The notes: generated by a model not told the origin, from the sequence alone. Shown: positions 38,233 through 48,186, counted from the first letter of the stretch. The stretch is DNA of 50,579 nt from Chloroflexota bacterium (GCA_022574675.1 JACZRO010000004.1:1-50579); one strand, 5' to 3'. A program made the numbers and translations.

Positions 38233-39774
38233 TTGACTGACACGAACGAACACCAGACCCCCGAAACCGCGGAGAGCGGCGCCGAGGGAATCGATGCACC
38301 CGCCAAGAGCCCGGAGGCTGCGGCTCCCGTTGCGCCGGACGATAGCGCCGTCGCAGTGGCCGAGAGCACGGAGGCTGCGGCTCCCGTTGCGCCGGGCGAT
38401 AGCGCCGTCGCAGTGGCCGAGAGCACGGAGGCTGCGGCCCCCGACGCGCCCGACGATAGCGCCGTCGCAGTGGCCGAGAGCACGGATGATGCGGCTCCCG
38501 TTGCGCCGGACGATAGCGTCGGCACCGCGGGCGCGAGCCCGGAGGCCGCGGCTCCCGAGACGCCGGACGTCGACGAGTCCAGCCTGACGATGGCGGACCT
38601 GCTCGACGAATACATGCCGTCTCGCTCACTGCGGCGCGGGGACATCATCGACGGCCGTGTCATGCGTCGCGACCATGAAGGATTGCTGGTCAACATCGGT
38701 CACAAGTCTGAGGGGGTCGTGCTCTCCAAAGAGATGCGGACCATGTCGGACGAAGACATTGCGACCCTGGCGATCGGCGATGAGGTAATCGCTTACGTCC
38801 TCAACCCGGAGGGCCATGACGGTTCCGCCGTCCTCTCGATCGACCGGGCGCGCGGCGAGCAAGGCTGGCGCGTCCTCGAGAAGGCGATGGAGGTCGAGGA
38901 GACGGTGACCGGCAAAATAGTCGGCTCGAACCGCGGCGGCGCCGTGGTGGAGTCCGAGGGTGTACAGGGCTTCATTCCCCTGTCCCAGCTGGTCGGCAAG
39001 GCCCGTGAGCTGTACGTGCCGGGCGGCGAGGAACCCAAAGAGGGTTTCATCGGGATGGATATCGAGTTCAAGGTCATCGAGCTCAACCGCCGTCGCAACC
39101 GTGCGATCTTCTCAGAGCGTTCGGCGTTACAGGCGTGGAAGCTGTCCCAGAAGAAACGCCTGGTACAGGAGTTGAGCGAGGGCGATGTGGTGAAGGGCCG
39201 GGTGACCGGCATCTCGTCCTTCGGCGCGTTCGTGGACCTCGGCGGGGCCGACGGCCTGATCCACATTTCAGAGTTGTCCTGGGAGCCGGTGAAGACTCCT
39301 GAGGACGTGGTATCGATCGGCGACGAACTGGACGTGCATGTGCTACGCGTCGACAGGGATAACCTCAAGATTGCACTCAGCCTGAGACGACTTGGCCCGG
39401 AGCCGTGGGAGACGATCGAGGAGAAGTACTCGGTCGGCCAGATCGTGACCGGCACGGTGACCAAGTTGGCCAACTTCGGGGCGTTCGCCCGTATCGAGGG
39501 CGGCATCGAAGGACTGATCCACATCTCCGAACTCAGCCAGCAGATGATCAAGCACCCGCGGGAGATCGTGACAGAGGGTGACGAACTTGAACTCAGAATT
39601 CTTCGCATCGAGCCTGAACGACGCCGGCTCGGGTTGAGCCTGAAGCAGGCCAGGGACGATGCGTACGAACCGGAGGACGACCGCGGCACGGAAACGCCGG
39701 AGCCGCGATCGACCGGGATTTTCGACGCAGAGTCGTTGTCGGAGATCTCCGAAGTTTTCTCTGATAACGAATAG
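38233..39774 (+). CDS. rpsA: 30S ribosomal protein S1 homolog with repeat-bearing N-terminus
   Basis: The 513-residue protein has four S1 RNA-binding domains, near residues 135-205 (GDIIDGRVMRRDHEGLLVNIG), 222-290 (GKIVGSNRGGAVVESEGVQGFIPLS), 313-383 (GDVVKGRVTGISSFGAFVDLGG) and 400-470 (GQIVTGTVTKLANFGAFARIEGG). The last two carry the classic GLIHISELS. S1 helps mRNA bind the 30S subunit. The first 115 residues are a low-complexity Ala/Pro/Asp/Val segment built on a 19-residue repeat, absent from standard S1. The start is TTG at 38233 with AGG 9 nt upstream. It has four domains rather than the six of E. coli, as in many Gram-positive-type S1 proteins. clpC follows after 32 bp. Confidence 0.93.
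   Translation: MTDTNEHQTPETAESGAEGIDAPAKSPEAAAPVAPDDSAVAVAESTEAAAPVAPGDSAVAVAESTEAAAPDAPDDSAVAVAESTDDAAPVAPDDSVGTAGASPEAAAPETPDVDESSLTMADLLDEYMPSRSLRRGDIIDGRVMRRDHEGLLVNIGHKSEGVVLSKEMRTMSDEDIATLAIGDEVIAYVLNPEGHDGSAVLSIDRARGEQGWRVLEKAMEVEETVTGKIVGSNRGGAVVESEGVQGFIPLSQLVGKARELYVPGGEEPKEGFIGMDIEFKVIELNRRRNRAIFSERSALQAWKLSQKKRLVQELSEGDVVKGRVTGISSFGAFVDLGGADGLIHISELSWEPVKTPEDVVSIGDELDVHVLRVDRDNLKIALSLRRLGPEPWETIEEKYSVGQIVTGTVTKLANFGAFARIEGGIEGLIHISELSQQMIKHPREIVTEGDELELRILRIEPERRRLGLSLKQARDDAYEPEDDRGTETPEPRSTGIFDAESLSEISEVFSDNE
38314..38541 (+). repeat. 57-bp tandem repeat in rpsA
   Basis: Three near-identical 57-bp units (38314-38370, 38371-38427, 38428-38484) encode EAAAPVAPDDSAVAVAEST and close variants. 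A fourth, diverged unit occupies 38485-38541, and a fifth start can be seen after it. The units differ at very few bases, so the array is recent or homogenised, and may vary in copy number between strains. Confidence 0.9.
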
Positions 39775-39806
39775 GCAGATCGACCCAACGCCAGGAAAGG
39801 CAATTC

Positions 39807-42317
39807 ATGCCAGGTAGGTTCGAGAAGTTCTCGGAACGCGCGAGACGGGTTTTGTCCCTGGCCCAGGAAGAAGCACAGCGCTTCAACCACAACTACATCG
39901 GGACGGAGCACATCTTGCTGGGGCTTGTGCGCGAGACCGAAGGGTCCGCGGCAAAAGTCCTTTCCAGCCTGAACGTTGAGCTGACGAAGGTGCGGTCTGC
40001 GGTCGAGTTCATCATCGGCCGTGGCGAGCGTCCCTCGTCCAGCGAAATCGGACTTACCCCGCGCGCGAAGAAGGTGATCGAGCTGGCGGTCGACGAGGCG
40101 CGCCGGCTCAACCACCACTACATCGGTACGAACCACCTGCTGATCGGCCTGATGCGGGAGGGCGAGGGCGTCGCTGCGGGCGTCCTCGAGAGCCTCGGTG
40201 TGTCTCTCGATAAGGTCCGGGCTGAAACAGCACGGACACCGGAGCAGAGCGCGCAACAGGGCGGCCAGCCCCAGCCCAGCACCCGCACGCCTACCCTCGA
40301 TGAGCTCGGTGTGGACCTGACGGCGTGGGCGCGGGAGGGCAAGCTTGACCCGGTCGTTGGCCGGGAAGAAGAAGTTCAGCGCGTGGTGCAGATCCTGAGC
40401 CGGCGCACGAAGAACAACCCGGTTTTGATCGGCGAGCCCGGCGTTGGCAAAACGGCGATCGTCGAGAAACTTGCACAGATGGTTGAGTCCGGCGATGTGC
40501 CGCCGACACTAACCGGCAAGCGCGTCGTGACGCTGGACATGGCCTCCCTGGTGGCGGGCACGAAGTACCGCGGTGAATTTGAAGAGCGCCTGAAAAAGGT
40601 GATCAATGAACTCCGGCAGGCCGGCAACTGCGTGCTGTTCATCGATGAGATGCACACGATGGTGGGCGCCGGGGCGGCCGAAGGGGCCGTGGACGCGGCA
40701 AACATTCTGAAGCCGGCGCTGGCGCGCGGCGAGGTGCAGGCGATCGGAGCGACCACGCTCGACGACTACCGGAAGTATGTCGAACGGGACCCGGCGCTGG
40801 AGCGACGTTTTCAGCCCGTGATGGTGGACCCGCCGGACGTGGATGATACGATCGATATCCTGCGCGGCATCAAAGGCAAGTACGAGGAGCACCACGGCCT
40901 CGCCATCACGGACGAGGCGATCCGCGCGGCGGCATCGCTTGCGCTCAGGTACATCCCTGACCGGCACATGCCGGACAAGGCGATCGACCTGATCGACGAG
41001 GCAGCGTCACGCGTTCGCATCAAGAACAGCGTCCAGCCCAAGGAACTCAAGAAGGCGTCCAAGGAGCTAGAGGCGGTTCGCTCGGATAAAAACGAGGCGA
41101 TCTCCAACCAGCAGTATGAGCGGGCGGCGGAGTTGCGTGACTCCGAGATGAAGCTATCGACGCAGGTCGAGACGCTCAAGTCCGCCTGGGACGCCGATAA
41201 GCCGGAAGCAAGGGAGGTCACGGAAGAGGACATCGCTGAAGTCGTGAGCATGTGGACGCACATCCCGGTTACCCGTCTGGGTATCGAGGAGACGGAGCGG
41301 CTTATCCACATGGAAGAGGCGCTTAAAGAGCAGGTCATCGGCCAGGAAGAAGCGATCTCACTAGTTGCCAAGGCCGTTCGGCGCGCCCGCGCTGGCATCA
41401 AAGATCCGTCACGCCCGATCGGGGCGTTTATGTTCCTCGGTCCGACGGGTGTCGGAAAGACACACCTTGTAAAACAGCTCGCCAAGTTCATGTTCGGTAG
41501 CGAAGACGCCATGGTGCGGCTGGACATGTCAGAGTTCATGGAACGGCACACCGTCGCCCGGCTTGTTGGCGCCCCACCCGGCTATATCGGGTTCGACGAG
41601 GGCGGCCAGTTGACCGAAGCGGTGCGCCGCAAGTCTTACTCGGTGATCCTGCTCGACGAGATCGAGAAGGCCCACCAGGACGTGTACAACATCCTGTTGC
41701 AGATCTTCGATGACGGTCACCTGACCGACTCGAAGGGCCGAAAGGTGGACTTCCGCAACACCGTCGTGATCATGACCAGCAATCTTGGTTCTGATCTCAT
41801 CAGGCGTGACACCTCGCTGGGCTTCGGCCGGGTGAGCGAGTTTGACGAATCGAAGTCCGAAGAACGGCACAAGCGCATGTCCGACAAGGTCATGGACGAG
41901 GTGAAGCGCTTCTTCCGGCCCGAGTTCCTGAACCGGCTGGACGGCACAGTGGTGTTCCACTCGCTGACGAAGCAGCACACCGTCGAGATCGTCGGCCTGA
42001 TGCTGGAAACGGTACGAGCTCAGTTGCTTGAAAAGGGCATGGTGCTCCAGGTGACCGATGCCGCCCAGGAGTGGCTCGCTGAAAAGGGATACGACCCGAC
42101 CTTCGGAGCACGGCCGTTACGCCGCCTCATCCAGGACAAGATCGAGGACCGGTTGTCGGACGACCTGCTCGCCGGCCTGTTCAAGGCGGGGGACGTGGTC
42201 GAACTGGATATCGCCAAAGACGGCGAGGTCACTATCACAACCCCGAAGTCAGACGGCAAATCGACCCCTGAAATAGAGGGCGAGGAAGAGGAAGCTGTCC
42301 CGGCCCAGGCCGAGTAA
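39807..42317 (+). CDS. clpC: ATP-dependent Clp protease ATP-binding subunit ClpC
   Basis: ClpC (836 residues) is an Hsp100 AAA+ unfoldase that partners ClpP. The N-terminal double Clp repeat reads [33 protein letters not shown] and again [15 protein letters not shown]. The first ATPase domain has GEPGVGKT and VLFIDEMHT; the UVR-like middle segment is [19 protein letters not shown], which marks ClpC rather than ClpB or ClpA. The second ATPase domain has [12 protein letters not shown] and [10 protein letters not shown], and the C-terminal D2 end has [15 protein letters not shown]. No mcsA, mcsB or ctsR genes accompany it. It follows rpsA by 32 bp, and a strong terminator at 42346-42373 closes the unit. 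Confidence 0.97.
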   Translation: MPGRFEKFSERARRVLSLAQEEAQRFNHNYIGTEHILLGLVRETEGSAAKVLSSLNVELTKVRSAVEFIIGRGERPSSSEIGLTPRAKKVIELAVDEARRLNHHYIGTNHLLIGLMREGEGVAAGVLESLGVSLDKVRAETARTPEQSAQQGGQPQPSTRTPTLDELGVDLTAWAREGKLDPVVGREEEVQRVVQILSRRTKNNPVLIGEPGVGKTAIVEKLAQMVESGDVPPTLTGKRVVTLDMASLVAGTKYRGEFEERLKKVINELRQAGNCVLFIDEMHTMVGAGAAEGAVDAANILKPALARGEVQAIGATTLDDYRKYVERDPALERRFQPVMVDPPDVDDTIDILRGIKGKYEEHHGLAITDEAIRAAASLALRYIPDRHMPDKAIDLIDEAASRVRIKNSVQPKELKKASKELEAVRSDKNEAISNQQYERAAELRDSEMKLSTQVETLKSAWDADKPEAREVTEEDIAEVVSMWTHIPVTRLGIEETERLIHMEEALKEQVIGQEEAISLVAKAVRRARAGIKDPSRPIGAFMFLGPTGVGKTHLVKQLAKFMFGSEDAMVRLDMSEFMERHTVARLVGAPPGYIGFDEGGQLTEAVRRKSYSVILLDEIEKAHQDVYNILLQIFDDGHLTDSKGRKVDFRNTVVIMTSNLGSDLIRRDTSLGFGRVSEFDESKSEERHKRMSDKVMDEVKRFFRPEFLNRLDGTVVFHSLTKQHTVEIVGLMLETVRAQLLEKGMVLQVTDAAQEWLAEKGYDPTFGARPLRRLIQDKIEDRLSDDLLAGLFKAGDVVELDIAKDGEVTITTPKSDGKSTPEIEGEEEEAVPAQAE

Positions 42318-42345
42318 GCGTCCTCCCGATACCGGTAATGATTAT

Positions 42346-42373
42346 GAAGGGGGAGCCGCACGGCTCCCCCTTC
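42346..42373 (+). terminator. Terminator after clpC
   Basis: GAAGGGGGAGCCG and CGGCTCCCCCTTC form a perfect 13-bp stem with a 2-nt gap (a 4-nt or larger loop in practice), followed by a short TTC stretch. Confidence 0.85.
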
Positions 42374-42567
42374 TCGCGCCCACACCGGTATACGCGAAGG
42401 GTCCTGAACGGCAGATCATATCCAGGACCGACCTTCCCGTTCGTGGATGCTCTTCGTAACGCCCGGCGGCGTTATATCTTGTTCGGGTTTTCTACCCTGC
42501 CCGTTCGAGTCGCGTCGGCGGGACCGTGGATATTTCGGAGTCGAATAACGACCCGTTGGAGCCGACT

Positions 42568-43407
42568 ATGTCGAAGAGCCTGAGCATCGGTGACTTCGAG
42601 ATCACAACCGTCCAGGACCACCGGGGAACGGACCGGGACCCGTCCCAGATCTACCCGGATGTCCCGGGGACCGCATGGGACCCTTATCGCGGCTTTGCGC
42701 TCGATCCTGACGGCTTCTACCGGTCGCAATGGCGCGGGCACCTGATTCGACCCTCGGACGGCGGCCCTGCCCTGCTCGTCGACACCGGGATGGGCCCGGG
42801 TCCGCACGATCACACCGGAATGCCGGGCGAGCTGCTGGCCAGCCTGTCGGCGCTGGGAGTGGAACCGGAAGACATCGGAATCGTGGTGATCACGCACACC
42901 CACGGCGACCACATCGGGTGGAACGTCTCGTACGACGGTGGGACCCCGCGGCCGACCTTTCCGAACGCTCGATACATCGTCGCCCGTGCGGACTGGGAGC
43001 ACTACTCGCGCCAGGAAAACTCGAACGAGGCGTTCGATCGCTCCGTCAAGCCACTTGAAGGCCTCGGCGTTCTGGAACTGGTGGAAGGTGTCCACGAGAT
43101 CAGGCCCGGCGTCTCTACCCTGCCGACAAACGGCCACACCCCGGGCCACCAGTGCATCCTCGTCAAGTCGGGCGGTCAGACCGGCGTGGTGACGGGCGAT
43201 CTGTTCCACAACGTGGCACAGATATCGGAGCAAGACTGGTGCCCGATTTTTGACTGGGACACGACGATATCCACCCGCTCCCGCCGTGAACTGCTCGGCA
43301 GAGCGGAGCGCGAGGGCTGGACGGTGTTCTCCGGTCACCTGGGGATCGACAAAAGCATCGGCAAAGTGGTGCGCTCAGGCGAGAAGCCTTCCTGGCAGCC
43401 GCTGTGA
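42568..43407 (+). CDS. MBL-fold metallo-hydrolase
   Basis: This 279-residue protein has the metallo-beta-lactamase fold. The zinc site HTHGDHIGW (residues near 113-121) matches HxHxDH; a second ligand His lies in TNGHTPGHQCILVKSGG, an Asp in VVTGDLFHN and a His in FSGHLGI. LLVDTGMG precedes the site. The pattern resembles lactonase-like or quorum-quenching MBL hydrolases with a large N-terminal segment, but the substrate is not predictable. I chose the ATG at 42568, with GGAG 7 nt upstream, over a GTG at 42526. It stands between clpC and radA, on the same strand, with no obvious functional link. Confidence 0.85.
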   Translation: MSKSLSIGDFEITTVQDHRGTDRDPSQIYPDVPGTAWDPYRGFALDPDGFYRSQWRGHLIRPSDGGPALLVDTGMGPGPHDHTGMPGELLASLSALGVEPEDIGIVVITHTHGDHIGWNVSYDGGTPRPTFPNARYIVARADWEHYSRQENSNEAFDRSVKPLEGLGVLELVEGVHEIRPGVSTLPTNGHTPGHQCILVKSGGQTGVVTGDLFHNVAQISEQDWCPIFDWDTTISTRSRRELLGRAEREGWTVFSGHLGIDKSIGKVVRSGEKPSWQPL

Positions 43408-43546
43408 CCCACCGCCCCGGGTAACCAACCCGACGTTCTGGCGCCTTGTGACGCGCGGTCGTTGTCAAGGCTGCGGGCAAAACGGATACTCCCCGAATAC
43501 GCACGGAGACAGGTACGGGACCACGCACAGCAGGGGCCATACCGGA

Positions 43547-44992
43547 TTGCCACGAACCGACACGAAGACCGTATACATCTGCGCCGAGTGCCAGACGCGC
43601 CACCCCCGCTGGGAGGGTCGTTGCTCTCGCTGCGGCGCGTGGAACGCCCTGAACGAGACCTCGGAACCCAGGAAGAAACCGCCAGCAAACGGAATCGGGT
43701 CCAGCGCCCTCGATGCGTTTTCGGCGATCGAGCCGATCGAGTTGTCCAGGGTCGAGGTCAATACCTCGAACTGGCTCCAGACCGGCATCGACGAATTTGA
43801 TCGCGTGCTGGGCGGCGGTGTCGTCGCCGGGTCGGTGTTGCTACTTTCGGGCGAGCCAGGAGTGGGCAAGTCCACGCTCCTTCTGCAGATCGCCGCTTCG
43901 GTCACGGCAAGCCGGGGCGCGGTCCTGTACATCTCAGGAGAGGAATCACCCGAGCAGGTGAGAATGCGCGCCGTCAGGCTCGGCGTGACCGGGGACCGCA
44001 TATTCCTGATGAACACGGACGACGTGGACGCCGTCATCGCCCGGATCGACGAAATCAGGCCGAGTCTGGTGGTGGTCGACTCGATCCAGACCATGACCGC
44101 GACCGACATCACCGGCGTCGCGGGAAGCGTTACCCAGGTCCGTGAGTGTGCACGCAGACTGACCGCCCGTGCGAAGACGTCCGGAATCCCGGTGATCCTG
44201 GCGGGGCATGTGACAAAAGACGGCGCGATAGCTGGCCCGCGCATCCTGGAGCACACCGTAGACGTTGTATTGCAGTTGTCCGGCGACGGCGCGGGGAGCC
44301 TGCGCATCCTTCACGGCACCAAGAACAGGTACGGGCATACGAACGAGGTCGGTGTCTTCGAGATGGGCCCAAAGGGCCTGTCCGAGGTGACGGACCCGTC
44401 AAAGTCCTTGCTGACCGACCGGTCTCTGCGTCCTGAACCGGCGCCCGGCACGGCGGTGGCCGCCGTGATCGAGGGCACACGCCCGCTTATCGTCGAGGTG
44501 CAGGCGCTGACCGCGCCGGCCGGCGGGCAAACGGCAAGGCGCGTCGCGACCGGGGTCGACCTGGCCCGCATGAACCAGGTGGTGGCGGTGCTCACCCGGC
44601 GTGTCGGGTTGCCGCTTGCGTCACAGGACGTGATCGTGAGCGTGACGGGCGGCATGAGGCTTAGCGAACCTGCCGCCGATCTACCGGTTGCGCTGGCGAT
44701 CGCCTCCAGCCTGCTGGACGTGGCGGTGGATCCCGGCCTGGCGGCGGCAGGAGAGATCGGTCTATCGGGCGAGCTGCGGGCGGTGCCCCAGGCGGATCGC
44801 CGGCGGTCTGAGGCGAGGCGCCTCGGGTTCCACGACTGCCTGCTGCCTTTCAGTCATCTGGCCGGTCATTCAAAGAAGGACGGGGCCGGATCCGGGGTTG
44901 TGACTCTTGCCGAGGCCGTTCGGATGGCGCTGCCACGATGCCGGGACGGGTTACACTACGCCCGATCGGGAGATGCCGGACCGGGCGGTTGA
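43547..44992 (+). CDS. radA: DNA repair protein RadA
   Basis: RadA (481 residues) is a RecA-related ATPase that drives branch migration in recombinational repair. The N-terminal C4 zinc finger is YICAECQTRHPRWEGRCSRCGAWN. The ATPase core has SGEPGVGKSTLLLQIA (Walker A) and VVVDSIQTM (Walker B), and the RadA-specific KNRYG motif appears in GTKNRYGHTNEVGVF. The C-terminal Lon protease-like domain covers the last 170 residues, without a Lon active-site Ser-Lys set in the expected places. I chose TTG at 43547, preceded by AGGGG, because the zinc finger begins soon after. larE follows about 55 bp downstream. Confidence 0.96.
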   Translation: MPRTDTKTVYICAECQTRHPRWEGRCSRCGAWNALNETSEPRKKPPANGIGSSALDAFSAIEPIELSRVEVNTSNWLQTGIDEFDRVLGGGVVAGSVLLLSGEPGVGKSTLLLQIAASVTASRGAVLYISGEESPEQVRMRAVRLGVTGDRIFLMNTDDVDAVIARIDEIRPSLVVVDSIQTMTATDITGVAGSVTQVRECARRLTARAKTSGIPVILAGHVTKDGAIAGPRILEHTVDVVLQLSGDGAGSLRILHGTKNRYGHTNEVGVFEMGPKGLSEVTDPSKSLLTDRSLRPEPAPGTAVAAVIEGTRPLIVEVQALTAPAGGQTARRVATGVDLARMNQVVAVLTRRVGLPLASQDVIVSVTGGMRLSEPAADLPVALAIASSLLDVAVDPGLAAAGEIGLSGELRAVPQADRRRSEARRLGFHDCLLPFSHLAGHSKKDGAGSGVVTLAEAVRMALPRCRDGLHYARSGDAGPGG

Positions 44993-45047
44993 GGTACGAA
45001 CCTGTGAAATATGGGCCGGCAACTCCCGGGTATGTGAGGAGCGACCG

Positions 45048-45923
45048 ATGACGAGCACCCGGGTGAGTCCGCCGACCGGGCTTCCGCTGGCCGAAAAGAG
45101 GGAGCGGCTGAGCGAGATCTTGCGCGGCTACGGATCGTTGATCGTGGCGTACTCCGGCGGCGTTGACAGCGCCTTCCTGGCGGCCGCGGCGCATGAAACG
45201 CTCGGCGATCGCGCGATCGCCATCACGGCCCACTCGCCGAGCCTCGCCGAGGACGAGTTGACCGACGCCGTCGAGCTTGCCAGGGCAAACGGCTGGAACC
45301 ATCGCGTGATCGTGACCGACGAGATCAACGACCCGCGTTACACGGTCAACGACACGCAACGTTGCTTCTTCTGCAAGACCGAGTTGTACACGCATCTGAT
45401 AGAGATCGCCCGGTCCGAGGGCTGGAACGAGGTCGCCAACGGCACGAACACGGACGACCTGGGCGACTTCCGGCCCGGCCTGAAGGCGGCGAGCGACTTC
45501 AGCGTCCGCAGCCCGCTGGTCGAGGTCGGCCTGACAAAGGCCGAGATTCGGACGCTTTCGCAACAGATGGACCTGCCGACGTGGGACAAGCCCGCGCAGG
45601 CCTGCCTGGCCTCAAGAATCCCGTACGGCACGATGGTCACCGTCGAAGCGTTGAACCAGATAGCAAAGGCCGAACGCGGGTTGCGGGAAGCCGGGTTCCG
45701 GCAGCTACGGGTGCGCCACCACGGCGACGTGGCCCGCATCGAGGTCCCGGTGGAAGATTTGAAGTTGTTGATCGACGAAGAGACCCGTCAGATTGTCGTC
45801 AAAAAACTCCGCGAGGCGGGTTATCTGTATATAACGATGGATCTTGCCGGGTTCCGCTCGGGCAGCATGAACGAGGCGATCGGCAAGGCCGCTCCTCCGG
45901 TGACAGGCGGCGGCTCTCCATAG
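45048..45923 (+). CDS. larE: LarE-type sulfur transferase for nickel-pincer cofactor
   Basis: LarE (291 residues) puts sulfur into the pyridinium ring of the nickel-pincer nucleotide, the cofactor of LarA lactate racemase and related isomerases. The PP-loop ATP site is VAYSGGVDSAFLAAAA. The conserved sulfur-donor Cys is Cys186 in QACLASRIPYG. A CFFC motif gives Cys106 and Cys109, so three cysteines could hold a [4Fe-4S] cluster; in the best-known Lactiplantibacillus enzyme the single Cys is sacrificed instead. The ATG at 45048 has AGGAG 6 nt upstream. It is followed 34 bp later by larC, so the two form an operon. LarB and any LarA-like enzyme are not in the window. Confidence 0.92.
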   Translation: MTSTRVSPPTGLPLAEKRERLSEILRGYGSLIVAYSGGVDSAFLAAAAHETLGDRAIAITAHSPSLAEDELTDAVELARANGWNHRVIVTDEINDPRYTVNDTQRCFFCKTELYTHLIEIARSEGWNEVANGTNTDDLGDFRPGLKAASDFSVRSPLVEVGLTKAEIRTLSQQMDLPTWDKPAQACLASRIPYGTMVTVEALNQIAKAERGLREAGFRQLRVRHHGDVARIEVPVEDLKLLIDEETRQIVVKKLREAGYLYITMDLAGFRSGSMNEAIGKAAPPVTGGGSP

Positions 45924-45957
45924 CGCAGCACATAGCTCGCTGCCGTTTGATTCTCCG

Positions 45958-47151
45958 ATGAAATCCGCCTACATCGATATGATCGGTGGCGCCTCCGGCG
46001 ACATGTTGCTGGGCGCGCTGGTGGACGCCGGGCTTCCGCTTGAGGAGCTGCGGGCCGAACTCTCCGGCATGGACGTGGGCGGATACACGATTCGAGCCGA
46101 ACGCGTAACGCGTGGCGCCCTGAACTGCACGCTGTTGCATGTGGACCTCGACGACGAGGGCCGGCGGCGGCGCGGGTGGGACGAGCTTTCGGGAACGGTT
46201 GAATCCAGCCGGCTGCCGGACGATGTGCGCTCGAAATCCATCGAGGTACTGGACCGTCTGACCGAGGCGGAATCCCGGGTACACGGCGTGGACCGCCACC
46301 ACCTGACGCCCCACGAGCTCGGCACGGTCGACACACTCGTCGACATCGTCGGCGTCATCGCCGGGTTCCGGCTGCTCGGCGTGGAGCAAGTGTCAGCGGG
46401 CGCGTTCCCCGCAGGTACCGGGTTCGTGATGAGCGACCACGGGCGAATCCCCGGCATAGCTCCGGCCACGGCGCAGATCTACGCAGCGGCGAAAGCGCCG
46501 GTACGCTCGGCAAGCGAATGGGGGCCGAAGGGCGAGACGGTAACGCCGTCCGGCGCGTCGCTCGTGACCTCGATCGCCAGCTTTGAACCGGTCGAAATGC
46601 GCGTCGACACGATGGCATACGGCGCGGGCTCCCGCGACCCGGAGGAGTACCCGAATGCGCTCGGGTTGTGGCTCGGTGAGACGCAGGCGGCCCCGGCACC
46701 TCAATCGCCGAACGCAGGACTGTCTTTGCTGGAGACCAACATCGACGACATGGGAGGGGAGCTTTTCGGCTATGTCCAGGAACGGCTCCTGGAGGCGGGC
46801 GCGCTGGACGTGTGGATGACGCCGATCCAGATGAAGAAGAACCGGCCCGCCGTGTTGCTGTCTGCCCTGGTAAACGAGGGCGACGCCGACAGCGCGGCCA
46901 ACGTGATCCTGCGTGAGACTTCGACACTCGGCGTACGACGGCGCGCGGTCGAGCGTTACACGGCGGATCGCGAGGTCGTGGAGGTGGACACCACGCTCGG
47001 CAAGGCGCGGGTGAAGATCAAGCGGGTGGACGGCGAGGTGGCCGGCATAGCGCCGGAGTACGAGGACTGCCGAACACTCGCCCTCAAGCACGGCCTGACG
47101 CTTGCGGAGGTCATGCGGCGCGTCGGCGACGAGGCGCGGGCCCGCGTCTGA
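45958..47151 (+). CDS. larC: LarC-type nickel insertion protein of the pincer cofactor
   Basis: LarC (397 residues) inserts nickel into the dithio-pyridinium precursor using CTP. The sequence has the family start AYIDMIGGASGDMLLGALVDAG, HHLTPHELGTVDTLVDIVGV, PAGTGFVMSDHGRIPGIAPATA and, in the C-terminal half, LLETNIDDMGGELFGYVQERLLEAGALDVWMTPIQMKKNRP with candidate nickel ligands. It is one continuous frame; in Lactiplantibacillus the protein is made by programmed frameshift between larC1 and larC2. It follows larE by 34 bp. Confidence 0.93.
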   Translation: MKSAYIDMIGGASGDMLLGALVDAGLPLEELRAELSGMDVGGYTIRAERVTRGALNCTLLHVDLDDEGRRRRGWDELSGTVESSRLPDDVRSKSIEVLDRLTEAESRVHGVDRHHLTPHELGTVDTLVDIVGVIAGFRLLGVEQVSAGAFPAGTGFVMSDHGRIPGIAPATAQIYAAAKAPVRSASEWGPKGETVTPSGASLVTSIASFEPVEMRVDTMAYGAGSRDPEEYPNALGLWLGETQAAPAPQSPNAGLSLLETNIDDMGGELFGYVQERLLEAGALDVWMTPIQMKKNRPAVLLSALVNEGDADSAANVILRETSTLGVRRRAVERYTADREVVEVDTTLGKARVKIKRVDGEVAGIAPEYEDCRTLALKHGLTLAEVMRRVGDEARARV

Positions 47152-47168
47152 AACGAGATCAACCCCTG

Positions 47169-48050
47169 TTACTCCGGCTTGACGGCGCGCAAGAACAAGT
47201 CGGCCTCGTGCGTGAACCCGTCCCCCGCTTCTACTTTCGGGCGAAGCTCATCCTCGAACGCGCACCGTTCCGGCGGAGTAAAGAGCCGGTCCAGGGCATC
47301 CCCAAGGGTGGGGACCAGGGGGTTGGGCGACGAGTTCAGGTAGACGTCCCAGCGCTTCGATTCCTGCCGCCGCACCCTGATTTCCAGCTCCGCGCGGATC
47401 TCTCGAAACCCGGCCCGCTCAAACATCGCGATCAGATCGCGCTCGTCGAAATCGATCATCGTGCCGATGGGCGCGTAGAAGAACTCGGTCAGGCGGTCCG
47501 CCAGTTCCGGGTTGCCGGGCAGCGCGTATCCACGGAACACACCCGGGCGTCGAGCGTCCGCGTTTACTTTGTTGATCGGTTCATAGAGTGAGGCGCGTCC
47601 TCCGGGTCGAAGGACGCGCCAGAAGGCGTTCGCAGCCCGTTGTTTGTCGCGCAGGTACAGCAGCACCGACCGGGTGGTCAGCACGTCGACCGTGCTGTCA
47701 TCGATCGCCTCAAGGCCCTGGGCATCAGCCTGAACGAACGAGCAACGGACGTCACCACCGCCCCGGGCAAGGAGATCGGCCGCGTGGTTGAGCAGATCGG
47801 ACGAGATGTCGGAGAAGACCACGCCCCCGGAGCGGCCCACCCGGTCAAGCGCGGCGAAGGCGATCAGCCCTTCTCCAGCGCCGACATCGAGCAAGACGTC
47901 GCCGTCTTTGATTGCCGCCCCGTCAAGAACCCTGTCCCTTACACCCGCCAACCAGTTCAGGCCAGCACGACGCGCCGAGGGATCGCCGCCAAATCTAGTT
48001 TCTAGAAGCCATTCAGCCCAGTTGTCTCGCTCAACCATCAATTCGCTCAT
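47169..48050 (-). CDS. Class I SAM-dependent methyltransferase
   Basis: This 293-residue protein is a class I methyltransferase. Motif I is LLDVGAGEGLIAFAAL (residues near 52-67), and post-I contains GVVFSDISSDLLNHA. The acidic loop and motif IV region reads VQADAQGLEAIDDSTVDVLTTRSVLLYL, and motif VI is ALFWRVLRPGGRASLYEP-like (AFWRVLRPGGRASLYEP). The C-terminal 130 residues carry an extra domain (FTPPERCAFEDELRPKVE). The substrate is unknown; it could be a small molecule. It converges on larC, with only 17 bp between the two stop codons. Confidence 0.87.
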   Translation of the reverse strand: MSELMVERDNWAEWLLETRFGGDPSARRAGLNWLAGVRDRVLDGAAIKDGDVLLDVGAGEGLIAFAALDRVGRSGGVVFSDISSDLLNHAADLLARGGGDVRCSFVQADAQGLEAIDDSTVDVLTTRSVLLYLRDKQRAANAFWRVLRPGGRASLYEPINKVNADARRPGVFRGYALPGNPELADRLTEFFYAPIGTMIDFDERDLIAMFERAGFREIRAELEIRVRRQESKRWDVYLNSSPNPLVPTLGDALDRLFTPPERCAFEDELRPKVEAGDGFTHEADLFLRAVKPE

Positions 48051-48078
48051 TCCGGTGCGCGGCTTCGATACGAATTGC

Positions 48079-48108
48079 TTGACCCTTGATCGTACTGCTG
48101 TCTACCAT
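48079..48108 (+). promoter_or_regulatory. Possible promoter of the tRNA-Thr/Tyr/Thr-tuf cluster
   Basis: TTGACC at 48079-48084 and TACCAT at 48103-48108 are 18 bp apart, about 80 bp before tRNA-Thr. The -35 box is good and the -10 is only fair. Confidence 0.4.
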
Positions 48109-48186
48109 CAATAAAGCCAACGCGGGACAGGCGTCAACGGCGGGCCACCCCCGGCTTAATCGGCGCCTGTATCGATCCGGCGACGT

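Noticed and set aside
38314..38541. 57-bp repeats as a CRISPR array
   Set aside because: Contiguous coding repeats in rpsA with no unique spacers.
38793..40256. Long minus-strand frame over rpsA and clpC
   Set aside because: It spans two well-supported genes on the other strand and resembles nothing.
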